Shown here: piece after piece, positions 51,754 through 61,499 of the stretch
Position numbering within the stretch: the stretch's first letter is position 1
How the letters are laid out: the number at the start of each line of letters is the position of its first letter
Origin: Chitinophagaceae bacterium
Lineage (GTDB): Bacteria; Bacteroidota; Bacteroidia; Chitinophagales; Chitinophagaceae
Length of the DNA: 64,000 nucleotides
Reading direction: 5' to 3'
NCBI GenBank assembly: GCA_019638615.1
Contig: JAHBTL010000010.1
Location: forward strand, 124,001 to 188,000
Made by a program: the position numbers and the translations under genes
Notes under the pieces: generated by a model
What the model was told of the DNA's origin: nothing
The model's input: the letters and a program-made list of their open reading frames with translations, nothing else
Database searches by the model: none

Positions 51754-52815
51754 ATGCCACAGCATACCATACTAATTATAGATGACAACAATGAATTACG
51801 GGAAAATACAGCGGAATTATTGTCTTTAGGCGGTTATAAAACCATTACGGCAGAAAATGGCAAAAAAGGAGTTTCGATGATCCTGAACGAAAAGCCCGAC
51901 CTGGTTGTGTGCGATATTATGATGCCCGAGCTGGATGGATACGGGGTATTGCACCTGGTACGTAAAAACCCGGAAATGGAAAATATTCCGTTTATTTTTC
52001 TTACCGCTAAAACCGAGAGAGGCGATTTCAGGAAGGGAATGGAAATGGGTGCCGATGATTATCTTACCAAACCTTTTGAAGAGCATGAGCTGATGAACGC
52101 TATAGAAAGCCGGCTGCGTAAGCACGAGTTGCTCAATAAAAAATATGCTTCCTCGGCAAAAGGTATGAACGAACTGGCAACCGACCTGCGCAACAACGGG
52201 ATGCTGTCTTTAGACATGAGCCAGTATGCCACAGAATCTTACCAGAAAAAACAAACCATCTATACGGAAGGAAAACGTCCCCGCTACCTCTATTATCTTG
52301 TAAGCGGCAAGGTAAAAGGAACCAGGGTGCATGAAGACGGCAAGGAATATATAACCGATCTCTTCAGTTCGGGCGACTTTATAGGATATATGGCTTTGCT
52401 GGAAGGAAAAAACTACGACGAATCTGCCGTGGTGCTGGAAGATGCCGAAGTATTACAAATTCCTGCAGAAGATTTTATGGAAATGATCTATGCCGATATG
52501 TCTATTGCTGCCCAGTTCATAAAGATCATCGCGCAAAATATTAAAGAAAAAGAAACAAGATTATTGAGCCTGGCTTACAGCTCGCTCCGGAAGCGGGTCG
52601 CCAAAGCGCTGGTCGAAATTCACGATAAATTCAACCCGGGCAAGACCGCTGCCCCGCTCGAGATTTCCAGGGAAGATATGGCCCACTACATAGGTACTGC
52701 TACCGAATCCTTAATACGCACCATCAGCGATTTTAAATCGGAAAAGCTGATTGAGATCAAAGAAGGAAAAATTAATATTACCGACCTGGAAAGATTGAAA
52801 AATCTTTTATACTGA
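51754..52815 (+). CDS. REC-CRP/FNR fusion regulator
   Basis: A 353-aa protein joining two regulator types. Residues 1-~125 are a receiver domain (LIIDDNNELREN, phospho-Asp in VVCDIMMPELDG, LTAKTERGD, DDYLTKPFEEHEL). Residues ~150-265 form a cyclic-nucleotide-binding-type domain (YTEGKRPRYLYYLVSGKVKG ... DLFSSGDFIGYMALLEGK). Residues ~280-350 are a CRP-type winged helix (LEISREDMAHYIGTATESLI). No FNR-type Cys cluster is visible, so oxygen is not sensed by an own Fe-S centre. The likely input is phosphorylation, perhaps by the kinase at 41147. Targets probably include the divergent ccoI operon and the downstream SDR gene. Confidence 0.88.
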   Translation: MPQHTILIIDDNNELRENTAELLSLGGYKTITAENGKKGVSMILNEKPDLVVCDIMMPELDGYGVLHLVRKNPEMENIPFIFLTAKTERGDFRKGMEMGADDYLTKPFEEHELMNAIESRLRKHELLNKKYASSAKGMNELATDLRNNGMLSLDMSQYATESYQKKQTIYTEGKRPRYLYYLVSGKVKGTRVHEDGKEYITDLFSSGDFIGYMALLEGKNYDESAVVLEDAEVLQIPAEDFMEMIYADMSIAAQFIKIIAQNIKEKETRLLSLAYSSLRKRVAKALVEIHDKFNPGKTAAPLEISREDMAHYIGTATESLIRTISDFKSEKLIEIKEGKINITDLERLKNLLY

Positions 52816-52825
52816 TTAAAATCAG
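52812..52825. promoter_or_regulatory. Second FNR/CRP-like palindrome
   Basis: CTGATTAAAATCAG is a perfect 14-bp palindrome with the same core as 51684-51695. It overlaps the regulator's stop codon and lies 70-84 bases upstream of the SDR start. Confidence 0.65.
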
Positions 52826-52895
52826 CACCGGGGCTGACAGGGTTAATCCTATAGTCAGACAAATGGAGCTAGCTTGCGGCCAATTAAACAAGTTA

Positions 52896-53648
52896 ATGAT
52901 GGAAGCTATTAAAAACAAAACAGCATTGGTTACAGGCGCCGGTTCGGGCATCGGCAGAGCTACCGCTGAATTGTATGCGCAGTATGGAGCCAAAGTAGTA
53001 GTAAGCGATGTAAATGAAGCAAATGGCAATGAAACTGTTGCTCTTATAAAAGCCAAAGGCGGAGAAGCCATATTTATAAGAGCAGATGTAAGCGATGCGA
53101 CCGCATGCGAAGCGTTGGTGACAGGCACCGTAAAACAATACGGCAGCATTGATATCGCCTTTAACAACGCAGGCATTGGCGGAGAAGCCAATTTGATCGC
53201 CGATATGAGCATTGAAGGATGGAACAAAGTGATTGCAGTGAACCTGAACAGCGTTTTTTACTGCATGAAATATGAACTGCAGCAAATGCTCAGGCAGGGC
53301 AAAGGGGCCATTGTAAACATGTCTTCCATACTGGGGCAGGTTGGGTTTGCTACAGCCGCGGCATATGTAGCTGCCAAGCATGGCGTGGTGGGCGTAACGC
53401 AGAACGCAGCAATAGAATACGCAGCAAAAAATATCCGCGTGAATGCGGTGGGCCCTGCTTTTATTAATACTCCTTTACTGGACCAGATGGATGCGGCCAC
53501 CAAACAAATGCTCGTTTCCTTACATCCCGCAGGGCGGTTGGGCGAAGCAGCGGAAGTAGCGGAACTGGTGGTATGGCTGAGCTCGGACAAAGCATCGTTT
53601 GTGAACGGCAGCTACTATGCAGTAGACGGGGGTTACCTTTCAAAATAA
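52896..53648 (+). CDS. SDR-family oxidoreductase
   Basis: A ~250-aa classical short-chain dehydrogenase: TGAGSGIGRATAE (nucleotide-binding), an Asp after the second strand (VVSDVNEAN, preference for NAD), NNAGIGGE, the catalytic Ser in NMSSILG and Y-x-x-x-K in AAYVAAKHG. It probably oxidises or reduces a hydroxyl/keto group; the substrate is unknown. Start ATG 52896 (or 52899) fits the family better than the upstream ATG 52863. It is followed after 10 bases by a CoA transferase gene, which suggests hydroxyacyl or ketoacyl metabolism. Confidence 0.88.
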   Translation: MMEAIKNKTALVTGAGSGIGRATAELYAQYGAKVVVSDVNEANGNETVALIKAKGGEAIFIRADVSDATACEALVTGTVKQYGSIDIAFNNAGIGGEANLIADMSIEGWNKVIAVNLNSVFYCMKYELQQMLRQGKGAIVNMSSILGQVGFATAAAYVAAKHGVVGVTQNAAIEYAAKNIRVNAVGPAFINTPLLDQMDAATKQMLVSLHPAGRLGEAAEVAELVVWLSSDKASFVNGSYYAVDGGYLSK

Positions 53649-53658
53649 AAATTCATCC

Positions 53659-54942
53659 GTGAGCAACCATTATCTTTCTGCTGAAGAAGCAGTGAAAGTT
53701 ATAAAGCCGGGCGATCGTGTATTCCTGCATGGCAGCGCCGCTACGCCCGTGCACCTGGTAAAAGCCTTGCAAAACAGGCATGCCGAATTGCACGATGTGG
53801 AACTGGTAAGCATTACCAATCTTGGTCCTCTTGATTTTAACAATCCTGATTACAGGAAAAGCTTTTTCTTTAACTCCCTGTTCGTATCAGCCAATACACG
53901 CGCGGTCGCCAACAGCGAGGCGGGGGATTATGTGCCTATCTTCCTGAGCCAGATACCGCAATTGTTCAGGAGATCCATACTGCCGATTGATGTAGCGCTG
54001 ATACAGGTATCGCCTCCTGACAAGCATGGCTATTGTTCCCTGGGAACATCGGTAGATATAGCTGCGGCCGCCGTAGAAACAGCCGGGCATATAATAGCGC
54101 AGGTAAATCCGGCCATGCCGCGCACCCTGGGCGATGGTATTGTGCATATAAGCAAAATACACACGCTGGTGGAACACCAGGCGGAGCTGCCCGAAATGAA
54201 TTACTCATCCGGCGCTACGGAGATCAGTGAAAAGATAGGATACAATGTAGCGTCGCTGATTGAAGATGGCGCTACATTGCAGATGGGCATCGGTACCATT
54301 CCCGACCAGGTGCTGAAAAATCTTGGCAATCACAAAAACCTGGGACTGCATACGGAAATGTTTTCCGACGGTGTCATTCCCCTGCTTGAAAAAGGAGTGA
54401 TAAACAACAGTTGCAAAAAATTAAACCCGGGGCTTTCTGTTACCAGCTTCCTGGTGGGCACCCGCAGGCTGTATGATTTTGTAGACAATAATCCGTCTAT
54501 CCTGGTAATGGGCATAGATTATGTGAACGACACACGTATCATCAGGCAAAATGCAAAAGCTACCGCTATCAACAGCGCTATTGAAATTGATTTAACCGGG
54601 CAGGTATGCGCAGATTCCATAGGCACTTATCAATATTCAGGCATTGGCGGGCAAATGGACTTTATGCATGGCGCTTCCCTGTCGGAAGGAGGTAACCCCA
54701 TTATCGCCATGCCTTCTGTTACGTCAAAGGGATTATCGCGCATTGTCCCGTTCTTAAAAGAAGGCGCCGGGGTGGTGACTACCCGCGGACATATACATTG
54801 GGTGGTAACGGAATATGGCATTGTCAACCTGTTTGGAAAAAACCTCAGGCAGAGAGCGCAGGCGCTCATCAGCATAGCGCATCCTGATCACCGCGAAACG
54901 CTTGAAAAAGCCATGCATACGAGGTTTCACACAAGCCGATAA
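53659..54942 (+). CDS. Acetyl-CoA hydrolase/transferase family (CoA transferase)
   Basis: A 427-aa protein starting with GTG. It has the two-domain CoA transferase fold: N-terminal GDRVFLHGSAATPVHLVKAL, QVSPPDKHGYCSLGTSVD, the catalytic Glu in LHTEMFSDGVIPL, and C-terminal YSGIGGQMDFMHGASLS and GLSRIVPFL. This class includes acetate/4-hydroxybutyrate CoA transferases, moving CoA between acetyl-CoA and carboxylic acids. It lies 10 bases after the SDR gene, so both are in one transcript. A role in low-oxygen carbon or acetate overflow is inferred from the shared palindrome. Confidence 0.9.
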   Translation: MSNHYLSAEEAVKVIKPGDRVFLHGSAATPVHLVKALQNRHAELHDVELVSITNLGPLDFNNPDYRKSFFFNSLFVSANTRAVANSEAGDYVPIFLSQIPQLFRRSILPIDVALIQVSPPDKHGYCSLGTSVDIAAAAVETAGHIIAQVNPAMPRTLGDGIVHISKIHTLVEHQAELPEMNYSSGATEISEKIGYNVASLIEDGATLQMGIGTIPDQVLKNLGNHKNLGLHTEMFSDGVIPLLEKGVINNSCKKLNPGLSVTSFLVGTRRLYDFVDNNPSILVMGIDYVNDTRIIRQNAKATAINSAIEIDLTGQVCADSIGTYQYSGIGGQMDFMHGASLSEGGNPIIAMPSVTSKGLSRIVPFLKEGAGVVTTRGHIHWVVTEYGIVNLFGKNLRQRAQALISIAHPDHRETLEKAMHTRFHTSR

Positions 54943-55026
54943 AATTCTTACGGCGCTTGATATTGCTCAGCAATGATGTTGACAGTGATCATAGCAATTC
55001 ATCATATTTAACCATAATTTTGGATC

Positions 55027-55500
55027 ATGGTAGGAAATTTAACAGATATACAAATAGACGAGCTGCTGTCGAGGCTGTTAGTAGGACGCATTGGCTGCAG
55101 CATTGACAACATGGTATATGTAGTACCCATCAGTTACGCTTATAACGGCAACAGCATTTATGCCCATACCCACGAAGGTCTGAAGATAGAGGCGATGCGC
55201 TCCAACCCGAACGTATGCTTTGAAACAGATGACCATACAGACATGGCCAACTGGCAAAGTGTTATAGCCTGGGGTAAATTTGAGGAGATCACCGACCCTG
55301 CAGACAGGAGCGCGGCCATACAGCTTTTGTTACAGCGTAAGCTGCCCGTACCTTCCAGCAGCACAACACACCTGGGAAAGGAATGGCCCTTTTCCACTGA
55401 AGATCTCGATAAAATTGAAGGAGTTGTATTCAGGATAGTGCTGGATACCAAAACCGGCAGGTACGAAAGCTATAGCAATGCTCCCAGGCTGAATGGTTAG
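55027..55500 (+). CDS. Pyridoxamine 5'-phosphate oxidase-like flavoprotein
   Basis: A 157-aa split-barrel protein of the family that binds FMN or related cofactors: VGRIGCSIDNMVYVVPISYA, YAHTHEGLKIEAMRSNPNVC, and WQSVIAWGKFEEI. Proteins of this short type include nitroreductase/antibiotic-resistance-like members (NimA). The substrate is unknown. The gene is 84 bases downstream of the CoA transferase. A TAATTTTG element (55015-55022) lies only 4 bases before ATG, so it could be leaderless or read from the upstream promoter. Confidence 0.85.
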   Translation: MVGNLTDIQIDELLSRLLVGRIGCSIDNMVYVVPISYAYNGNSIYAHTHEGLKIEAMRSNPNVCFETDDHTDMANWQSVIAWGKFEEITDPADRSAAIQLLLQRKLPVPSSSTTHLGKEWPFSTEDLDKIEGVVFRIVLDTKTGRYESYSNAPRLNG

Positions 55501-55560
55501 CAGCCCATATCGTATAGCCAATAAAACAGGATGTAAAATAGCAGCGGACAACCAAAGTTA

Positions 55561-55764
55561 TCAATGGGTTGTCCGTTTATTTTTTTGCCCGGAACCTGTT
55601 CTCTGGAAAACATAATAAGCAAAAAACAGCAGCAAAAAGGCAAAGCAGGTAATCACTATTACCAGGTCATGCCGCTGTATTGTGTTTTTGAACAGCTTTA
55701 TAAAAAAAAGCACCAAAAAACTTATGGATAAGCCAGCCAGGAAAGACAAAATGTATTTTGACAT
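55561..55764 (-). CDS. Small two-helix membrane protein
   Basis: A 67-aa protein: ILSFLAGLSISFLVLFFIKLF, a short polar turn (KNTIQRHD), LVIVITCFAFLLLFFAYYVF and a basic tail. A two-segment helical hairpin is predicted. Family unknown. It is convergent with the flavoprotein gene. Confidence 0.6.
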   Translation of the reverse strand: MSKYILSFLAGLSISFLVLFFIKLFKNTIQRHDLVIVITCFAFLLLFFAYYVFQRTGSGQKNKRTTH

Positions 55765-56574
55765 GGGGTTAAGGCAAAAGGTGAACGATGATATCAGGTG
55801 CTTAAAACGTTTTGTGTGAATATTTTATTATAGGCTTACTTAAAAAATACCGACGTATTTACCTGCGGTGATAAAGTTGAGATCTTCGCGCTATACAGAT
55901 TTTCCGGGCGGGGTGACACCATAGCCAACTTAAGAAATAAGCGCAATAAAATACACCGAAAGAGCAATACCTTTAGTTAAGGAATATACATGTTAAGCAG
56001 GTTGGGTACTTTGATTGGTCATTCAAAGACTCCTCCGGGTGCGGTTTTCTTTTTATATAACCAGGGTAGCGCCGATGGCGCATCATTGAAAATTACCCTC
56101 TTTGCCTACCAACCGGTTGTGCCGACGGCACAGAAAATCCGGTATATCCAACAGCATTTTGTATCGTGAGACAACTGAGCTAAAAGTATTGCATTCACGA
56201 GGAATATGCATTTGAAACATGCCGCATAGCGGCTAGCTGTTTGTAAAAAAATATCAACGGGTTTATTTGTCCGCCGCGGCGGGCTACCCTTAACGGTAAA
56301 GCGATCAGCGAAATACAGATAAATATTTCATCCCAATGCCAGCATTACCGACCCTTTGCTAAGCCTAAAACAACTATTCAAACCTGCTTACCGCAGGCGC
56401 GGTTCAGACCTACCCCGCATAAGAATACGGCTATGGGGGCACCCACCTGCAAAAATTGAACTTTATTGCGGTATGTGTTTATTTCTGATTTTGCCGCAAC
56501 GACAATAGTTCTCACCGAAGGTAAATATACCCAACAAGCGAACAGTCGGACACTATTGCATACCTTTAAGTAGT
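55765..56574. other. Gene-free stretch with short palindromes
   Basis: Two REP-like palindromes occur, GCGCCGATGGCGC (about 56071) and GTGCCGACGGCAC (about 56128). The rest has frequent stops on both strands and no motif I can name. A sequence CTCACCGAAGGTAAATATACCC at 56511 recalls CTCACCAAAGGTAAATC at 1013. Confidence 0.5.
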
Positions 56575-57759
56575 ATGCCGATCCGAAACGCTACACGAAT
56601 AGCTTCTATAGATATACTCAGGGGGCTGGTGATGATCCTCATGGCCCTTGATCATACAAGGGATTTCCTTCACGAAACAGCCATGACGGCCGACCCGCTG
56701 GATCCTGCCACCACAACGGTACCCTTGTTCTTTACCAGGTGGATCACGCATTTTTGTGCGCCTGTATTTATTTTTCTTTCCGGCATCTCCGCGTATCTTT
56801 CAGGGCAGTATAAAACAACAAAACAAGCCAGCGATTTTCTGATCAGGCGGGGTATATGGCTGGTTCTGGCAGAAATAACCATTATTACGTTTGGTATTAC
56901 TTTCGATCCATTCTTCAGGTTTGTTATATGGCAGGTAATATGGGCTATCGGGTGGAGTATGATCCTGCTGGGGCTGCTGGTAAGAACTTCCTATAAAGCC
57001 ATTTTAATAACCGGGCTTATACTGTTGATTGGTCACAATTTTTTAAAATACTTACCCTTGCCAACTGAAGGCGTAGCCGGAGCCTTATGGAAAGTATTAT
57101 TTACTTCAAGAAGCGCTGTATTGCAATTGACTTCCGGCCATTTTGCGGCAGTACTTTATACCATCTTACCATGGACTTCGGTAATGCTGCTGGGATATTG
57201 CGCAGGCGTATGGTATAAAAAAGATTTTAGCACCCGGAAGAGGAAAAAACTATTAAGGATTACCGGCAGTATTTTGATTATTGTGTTTGTGTGCTTACGG
57301 GCGCTGAATGATTTCGGAGATCTTACCCCCTGGCAGAATTATCAATCGCCTGTTAAAAACTTTCTGTCGTTTTTGAACACTACCAAATATCCTCCGTCCC
57401 TGCAATATATGGCCATGACGCTTGGGCCATCTATACTTTTTTTGTCATTTACAGAAGGAGTGAAAACAAGCTGGAGCCGTTTCGCCACAGTATATGGTAA
57501 AGTACCATTCTTTTATTACGTTGTACATTTTTACCTCATCCATTTCCTCACGGTAATCGTTTTTTTCGCCACAGGGCATACAACTGAACAAATTGCAGAT
57601 ACCGGCACTCCATTTTTATTCCGCCCTGCCAATTTTGGCTACGGGCTGCCAGTACTGTACATTACCTGGCTGGTTATAGTAATAATATTGTATTTGCCCT
57701 GCCGGTGGTTTCACCGGTACAAAATGAGTCATAGCCAATGGTGGTTAAAATACATATGA
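56575..57759 (+). CDS. DUF1624 / heparan-alpha-glucosaminide N-acetyltransferase-like membrane protein
   Basis: A 394-aa protein with about ten membrane segments. Its start ASIDILRGLVMILMALDHTRD is diagnostic for this acyltransferase-like family, and the His in LDHTRD is the proposed active-site residue. Other matching parts are FTRWITHFCAPVFIFLSGIS and YGKVPFFYYVVHFYLIHFL. The family includes lysosomal HGSNAT; bacterial members probably move acyl groups onto periplasmic sugars. It stands alone, with no obvious partner gene. Confidence 0.9.
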   Translation: MPIRNATRIASIDILRGLVMILMALDHTRDFLHETAMTADPLDPATTTVPLFFTRWITHFCAPVFIFLSGISAYLSGQYKTTKQASDFLIRRGIWLVLAEITIITFGITFDPFFRFVIWQVIWAIGWSMILLGLLVRTSYKAILITGLILLIGHNFLKYLPLPTEGVAGALWKVLFTSRSAVLQLTSGHFAAVLYTILPWTSVMLLGYCAGVWYKKDFSTRKRKKLLRITGSILIIVFVCLRALNDFGDLTPWQNYQSPVKNFLSFLNTTKYPPSLQYMAMTLGPSILFLSFTEGVKTSWSRFATVYGKVPFFYYVVHFYLIHFLTVIVFFATGHTTEQIADTGTPFLFRPANFGYGLPVLYITWLVIVIILYLPCRWFHRYKMSHSQWWLKYI

Positions 57760-57852
57760 CTTTTTACACACAAAAAATCACTACCGGTGATGGGTAGCTG
57801 CACATAAGGATATAAAGTAATCCGGAAAAGAGAGACATAAGAGGTTTTTTGT

Positions 57853-58053
57853 TTAAATGCTGTCAGTCGATATATTGCCTGCTTCAGCAGGTAGCCGGTC
57901 ACGTTGTGCTTTCAGCCAATCGAGGTCTTTTTTGAGCGCCAGTACCAACGAATGGTCAAATCCTGGTTTGCCTGTGAGGTTCAGCAGGCGCTGAAAAGAT
58001 GCTTCAACAGATACAATCCTTTGCTCAATATCTTCTCTGGTCAAATCCATCAT
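57853..58053 (-). CDS. Small helical hypothetical protein
   Basis: A 66-aa protein of two or three charged helices (LTREDIEQRIVSVEASFQRL, then ALKKDLDWLKAQRDRLP). It has no motif I recognise. Codon pattern and a clean start near a small gap make it a plausible gene. Confidence 0.5.
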   Translation of the reverse strand: MMDLTREDIEQRIVSVEASFQRLLNLTGKPGFDHSLVLALKKDLDWLKAQRDRLPAEAGNISTDSI

Positions 58054-58144
58054 AGCTGTAAATTAAAAGATTTCATTCAATAAAACCATTCCTGCGAACA
58101 ATGTGGAAAAATAAAGTAGCCGGAAAATCATAAACAAAGGCCTG

Positions 58145-59056
58145 CTATCGCATGATGATATCGCGGCGGCTCATGCTAAACCCGCTGAAACAACCTGTTA
58201 CATTTTCACCTTCTATTTTATTAACCACCGTTACAGGAGTTGAAAAGGGACCATCATTGTTACGGGCTTTATTAAAGCTGTCCCAGAAATTATATACATC
58301 CCGGGTAACGCTGGCCATATAATAATTAACCGTATCGCCTATTTCAAAGCCATGCGATTGCGTAAGCTGTATATATTCTCCGTTGGTAAGATCATCAGTA
58401 CCATTTCCGCGGCGGCTGGCCCCTAAACTTCCCCATCCAAAATTGTACCGGTTGTCTTTAAACCGCCAATAAAACAGTTGAACGTTCCCCAATGTGTCAG
58501 GATCCTTGTAATGAATGGTCACCCTGGCTTTTTCTTTGCCTTCTTCATCGGTAAAATAATACCCGCTGGTAACACTGTCGATAGGGACCACGGGCAACAA
58601 TGGAGCGACTGCTGAATATTTTTTATCATCCGTTTCAATTTCAAGCAAATAATATTTTCCAGGCACTCCTTTCAGCGCATGAGCAGGATCGCTTATCAGG
58701 CGGGGGTCGAAATAAACGCCCTTCCGGAAGTTTTCGGGTATTTGAGGAAGATCCGATTCCATGAGCCGTACTTTCGATGCCGCATTCCATTCATACTCAT
58801 CATCTGCTTTCAGCTCTCCTTCGGTTACAGTAACCACTGCATCACTCACTGCCGCGCTCTGAAAATCCGGGGCATAATAGTCCAGGCTTTTGCTCAGCAC
58901 CACGTAATTATAAGCCTGCATTTCATTATTGATATAGCCTTCAACCACCAGTTGAGGTGCAGCGGATCTTATATCAATATTAAAATCACGTTCGCACGCA
59001 ACCAATATCATTACAAAAGCAACCGGTAATTTTCGCGTTATACAATTTCTTTTCAT
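58145..59056 (-). CDS. DUF4249 lipoprotein partner of the TonB receptor
   Basis: A 303-aa lipoprotein. VAFVMILVAC is a lipobox, placing Cys at residue ~20 as the lipid anchor. It then has the family start (LVVEGYINNEMQAYNYVVLSKS, with the YYAPDF region) and a beta-sandwich. DUF4249 proteins are encoded directly after TonB-dependent receptors in Bacteroidota and probably act as surface lids or substrate-binding partners. The gap to the receptor gene is 3 bases, so they are co-expressed. The ligand is unknown. Confidence 0.88.
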   Translation of the reverse strand: MKRNCITRKLPVAFVMILVACERDFNIDIRSAAPQLVVEGYINNEMQAYNYVVLSKSLDYYAPDFQSAAVSDAVVTVTEGELKADDEYEWNAASKVRLMESDLPQIPENFRKGVYFDPRLISDPAHALKGVPGKYYLLEIETDDKKYSAVAPLLPVVPIDSVTSGYYFTDEEGKEKARVTIHYKDPDTLGNVQLFYWRFKDNRYNFGWGSLGASRRGNGTDDLTNGEYIQLTQSHGFEIGDTVNYYMASVTRDVYNFWDSFNKARNNDGPFSTPVTVVNKIEGENVTGCFSGFSMSRRDIIMR

Positions 59057-59059
59057 CCG

Positions 59060-61438
59060 TCAGAATTTAAAGTTCCAGGTTACCGAAGGCATTACAGGGA
59101 ACAGGAAGACTTTTTTTCCTTTGATCATTTGCTCATCATTGTCAACATCCAGGTAAATAAAATAAGGATTGTACCGGTTGTAAACGTTGTATATTCCAAA
59201 ATTCCAACTGCTTTTAAACCGTTTGGTACTGAGTGGACGCGGTGTATACGTAAAAGAAACATCCAGCCTGTGATACGCCGGCATACGATAATCGTTGACC
59301 TTATCGTACTGGTTAATGTTGCTGAACAGGGGTCTTTGTTCTATGACATGATATCCCAGGTTATAGGTGAACCTGCCGGAAGGCATGGTCAATGCGTTGC
59401 CTGTTCCATATACAAACACCCCGCTTAGTTCCCACCTGGCGCTTAAAGAATAATTGGCAACAATGCTCAGATCGTGCGTTCTGTCGTAACGATAGGGGAA
59501 AGCTTTGCCATTGTTCAGCTCCGGAAAAGTACGTTCCGCCCGGCTCAGCGTATATCCTATCCAGCCTGTAAGCTTTCCTCTTTTCTTTTGTAAAAACAAC
59601 TCTATTCCATATGCCCTGCCGCTGCCAAATATCATTTGCCCTTCGAGGTTCTGGTTCAGTAGCAGTTGAGCGCCGGGCTTAAATTCTATCTGGTTCGTCA
59701 GGGTTTTATAATAGGTTTCAACACTCATTTCATACATGCCGTTATTAAAATCCCTGAAATATCCCGCCGCTACCTGTTGCGCCCTGCCAGGTTGTATCAG
59801 CTTGCTTCCGGGTATCCACAGGTCGCTCGGAAAAGTAGCGCCGCTGGTAGTAGCAAGGTGAAGGTATTGTATGGTACGGGTATATGAAAGCTTGATGCTG
59901 CTGTTATGAGGCAGCAAACGCAATATGCTCACCCGTGGTTCAGGATAATGATAGGTTGCAATACGTTCTCCTTTCCCGAAGCGTTCTTTTTCACCCGTGG
60001 GAAAGCCTTCCTCATCGTATAATACCCGCTCTGTAGGGCCTACCTGTGTAAAATAACTGTAACGCATACCCGCAATTACGTTCCATTTCGGGGCAATGTT
60101 CCAGTCTCCGCTTACGTAAGCAGCGGCTTCGCGCGCGTATTGATCGCTGATTTGTGATTTGAACTCCTGTATGCCGGATGTTACCCCGCCTGCACCCGGC
60201 TTAAACCTGTGCCATGTATATTGCAGTCCCCATTTTATACTCAGCTTATTTCCAGCCGTATACAACCAGTCATTCTTTAGCTGGTAGTCGCGCAAACCGG
60301 AAGTAAACAAAATGCTGGTGGTATTGAAGCCGAACCGGCTGTCGAGCGTAAAGCCATTGTATACTGCCGATAGCTCCTGTTTTAAGCTGGAGCTGATCTC
60401 CTGCTTCCACGACAACCCTGCAATATTGTTGCCCCAGACAGCATTGAATATCCGGTCTCTCCCGTCATTGTCCATATCAACAAATGAAAAATCGTCTTTA
60501 CCGGTATAAAAAGTAAAAGCCAGCTTATTTTTTTGGTTGATGTCGAAGCTGAGCCTGGCATTCACATCATAAAAATAATACCCGTTGTCTCCTATTCTTT
60601 TTTTTGCTACCAACCTGCCTACCTGGTCAATATACGTTCTGCGGGCGCTTACAATAAAGGAAGATCTCCCTTTCACAACAGGCCCCTCGGCCGACAAACG
60701 GGAAGAGATCAGCCCTATGCCTCCGCTTGCTTTTAATGAGTCTTTATTTCCTTCACGGGTTTCAACAGCTATTACGCTGCTCAGCCTGCCGCCATATTCT
60801 GCCGGCATACCCCCCTTAATTACATCCACGTTTTGTACCACCTCACCATTAAACACACTGAAAAAGCCGAGCAGGTGATTGGGATTGTATACAGGAATGC
60901 CATCTAATAACACCAGGTTCTGGTCCGGACCACCGCCTCTCACATAAATGCCCGCGCTGGCTTCTCCCCCGCTTTTAATGCCCGGCAACAGTGTGATCGT
61001 TTTTAAAGGATCAATTTCTCCGAGCAATACCGGCAGCTTTTTCAACTGCCCTATACCGATTGATTGTGTGCTCATCTGGTTGCGGCTCACATTGCGGCCC
61101 GCAACGATGGTAACATGCTGTAATAAATTTTCACTCCGTTTCAACACTGCATGCGTTACTGTATCTGCCATAAGCAGTAGGGTAAATGTGGAAGGCTGAT
61201 ATCCTACGGCGCTGGCTGTTATGGTATACTTTCCGGCAGGAAGCTGCAACAGCAATTTCCCGGTTCCATCCACCTTATTTTCATTTTGATTGATCCGCAA
61301 TGTAGCATTGCCCAGCGGTATGTTAAGACTGTCGCTTACTTTTATAGTGAGGGAGTGATGTTGTGCAAAGCCGTTTATACATGCACAAAGAAGAATAAAG
61401 ATGATCGCACTCCTCATATAAGCAGTAGTCATAGTCAT
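59060..61438 (-). CDS. TonB-dependent receptor
   Basis: A 792-aa outer-membrane receptor. It has a signal peptide (IIFILLCACINGFAQ), an N-terminal CarboxypepD_reg-like domain (~25-110, with YTITASAVGYQPSTF), a plug (~120-235: IGIGQLKKLPVLLGEIDPLK, IYVRGGGPDQNLVLLDGIPV), and a 22-strand-type barrel ending in the aromatic Phe (VTWNFKF). No SusD gene is adjacent; the partner is the DUF4249 lipoprotein. This type is more often linked to metal or small-molecule uptake than to glycans. The start may be Met 61417, which gives the better signal peptide. Confidence 0.93.
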   Translation of the reverse strand: MTMTTAYMRSAIIFILLCACINGFAQHHSLTIKVSDSLNIPLGNATLRINQNENKVDGTGKLLLQLPAGKYTITASAVGYQPSTFTLLLMADTVTHAVLKRSENLLQHVTIVAGRNVSRNQMSTQSIGIGQLKKLPVLLGEIDPLKTITLLPGIKSGGEASAGIYVRGGGPDQNLVLLDGIPVYNPNHLLGFFSVFNGEVVQNVDVIKGGMPAEYGGRLSSVIAVETREGNKDSLKASGGIGLISSRLSAEGPVVKGRSSFIVSARRTYIDQVGRLVAKKRIGDNGYYFYDVNARLSFDINQKNKLAFTFYTGKDDFSFVDMDNDGRDRIFNAVWGNNIAGLSWKQEISSSLKQELSAVYNGFTLDSRFGFNTTSILFTSGLRDYQLKNDWLYTAGNKLSIKWGLQYTWHRFKPGAGGVTSGIQEFKSQISDQYAREAAAYVSGDWNIAPKWNVIAGMRYSYFTQVGPTERVLYDEEGFPTGEKERFGKGERIATYHYPEPRVSILRLLPHNSSIKLSYTRTIQYLHLATTSGATFPSDLWIPGSKLIQPGRAQQVAAGYFRDFNNGMYEMSVETYYKTLTNQIEFKPGAQLLLNQNLEGQMIFGSGRAYGIELFLQKKRGKLTGWIGYTLSRAERTFPELNNGKAFPYRYDRTHDLSIVANYSLSARWELSGVFVYGTGNALTMPSGRFTYNLGYHVIEQRPLFSNINQYDKVNDYRMPAYHRLDVSFTYTPRPLSTKRFKSSWNFGIYNVYNRYNPYFIYLDVDNDEQMIKGKKVFLFPVMPSVTWNFKF

Positions 61439-61499
61439 TACTGCCCTAAGTTAAGTAAAACCCGGGCTTCAATAAGAAGGAATGTTGTTAAAAATGTAT

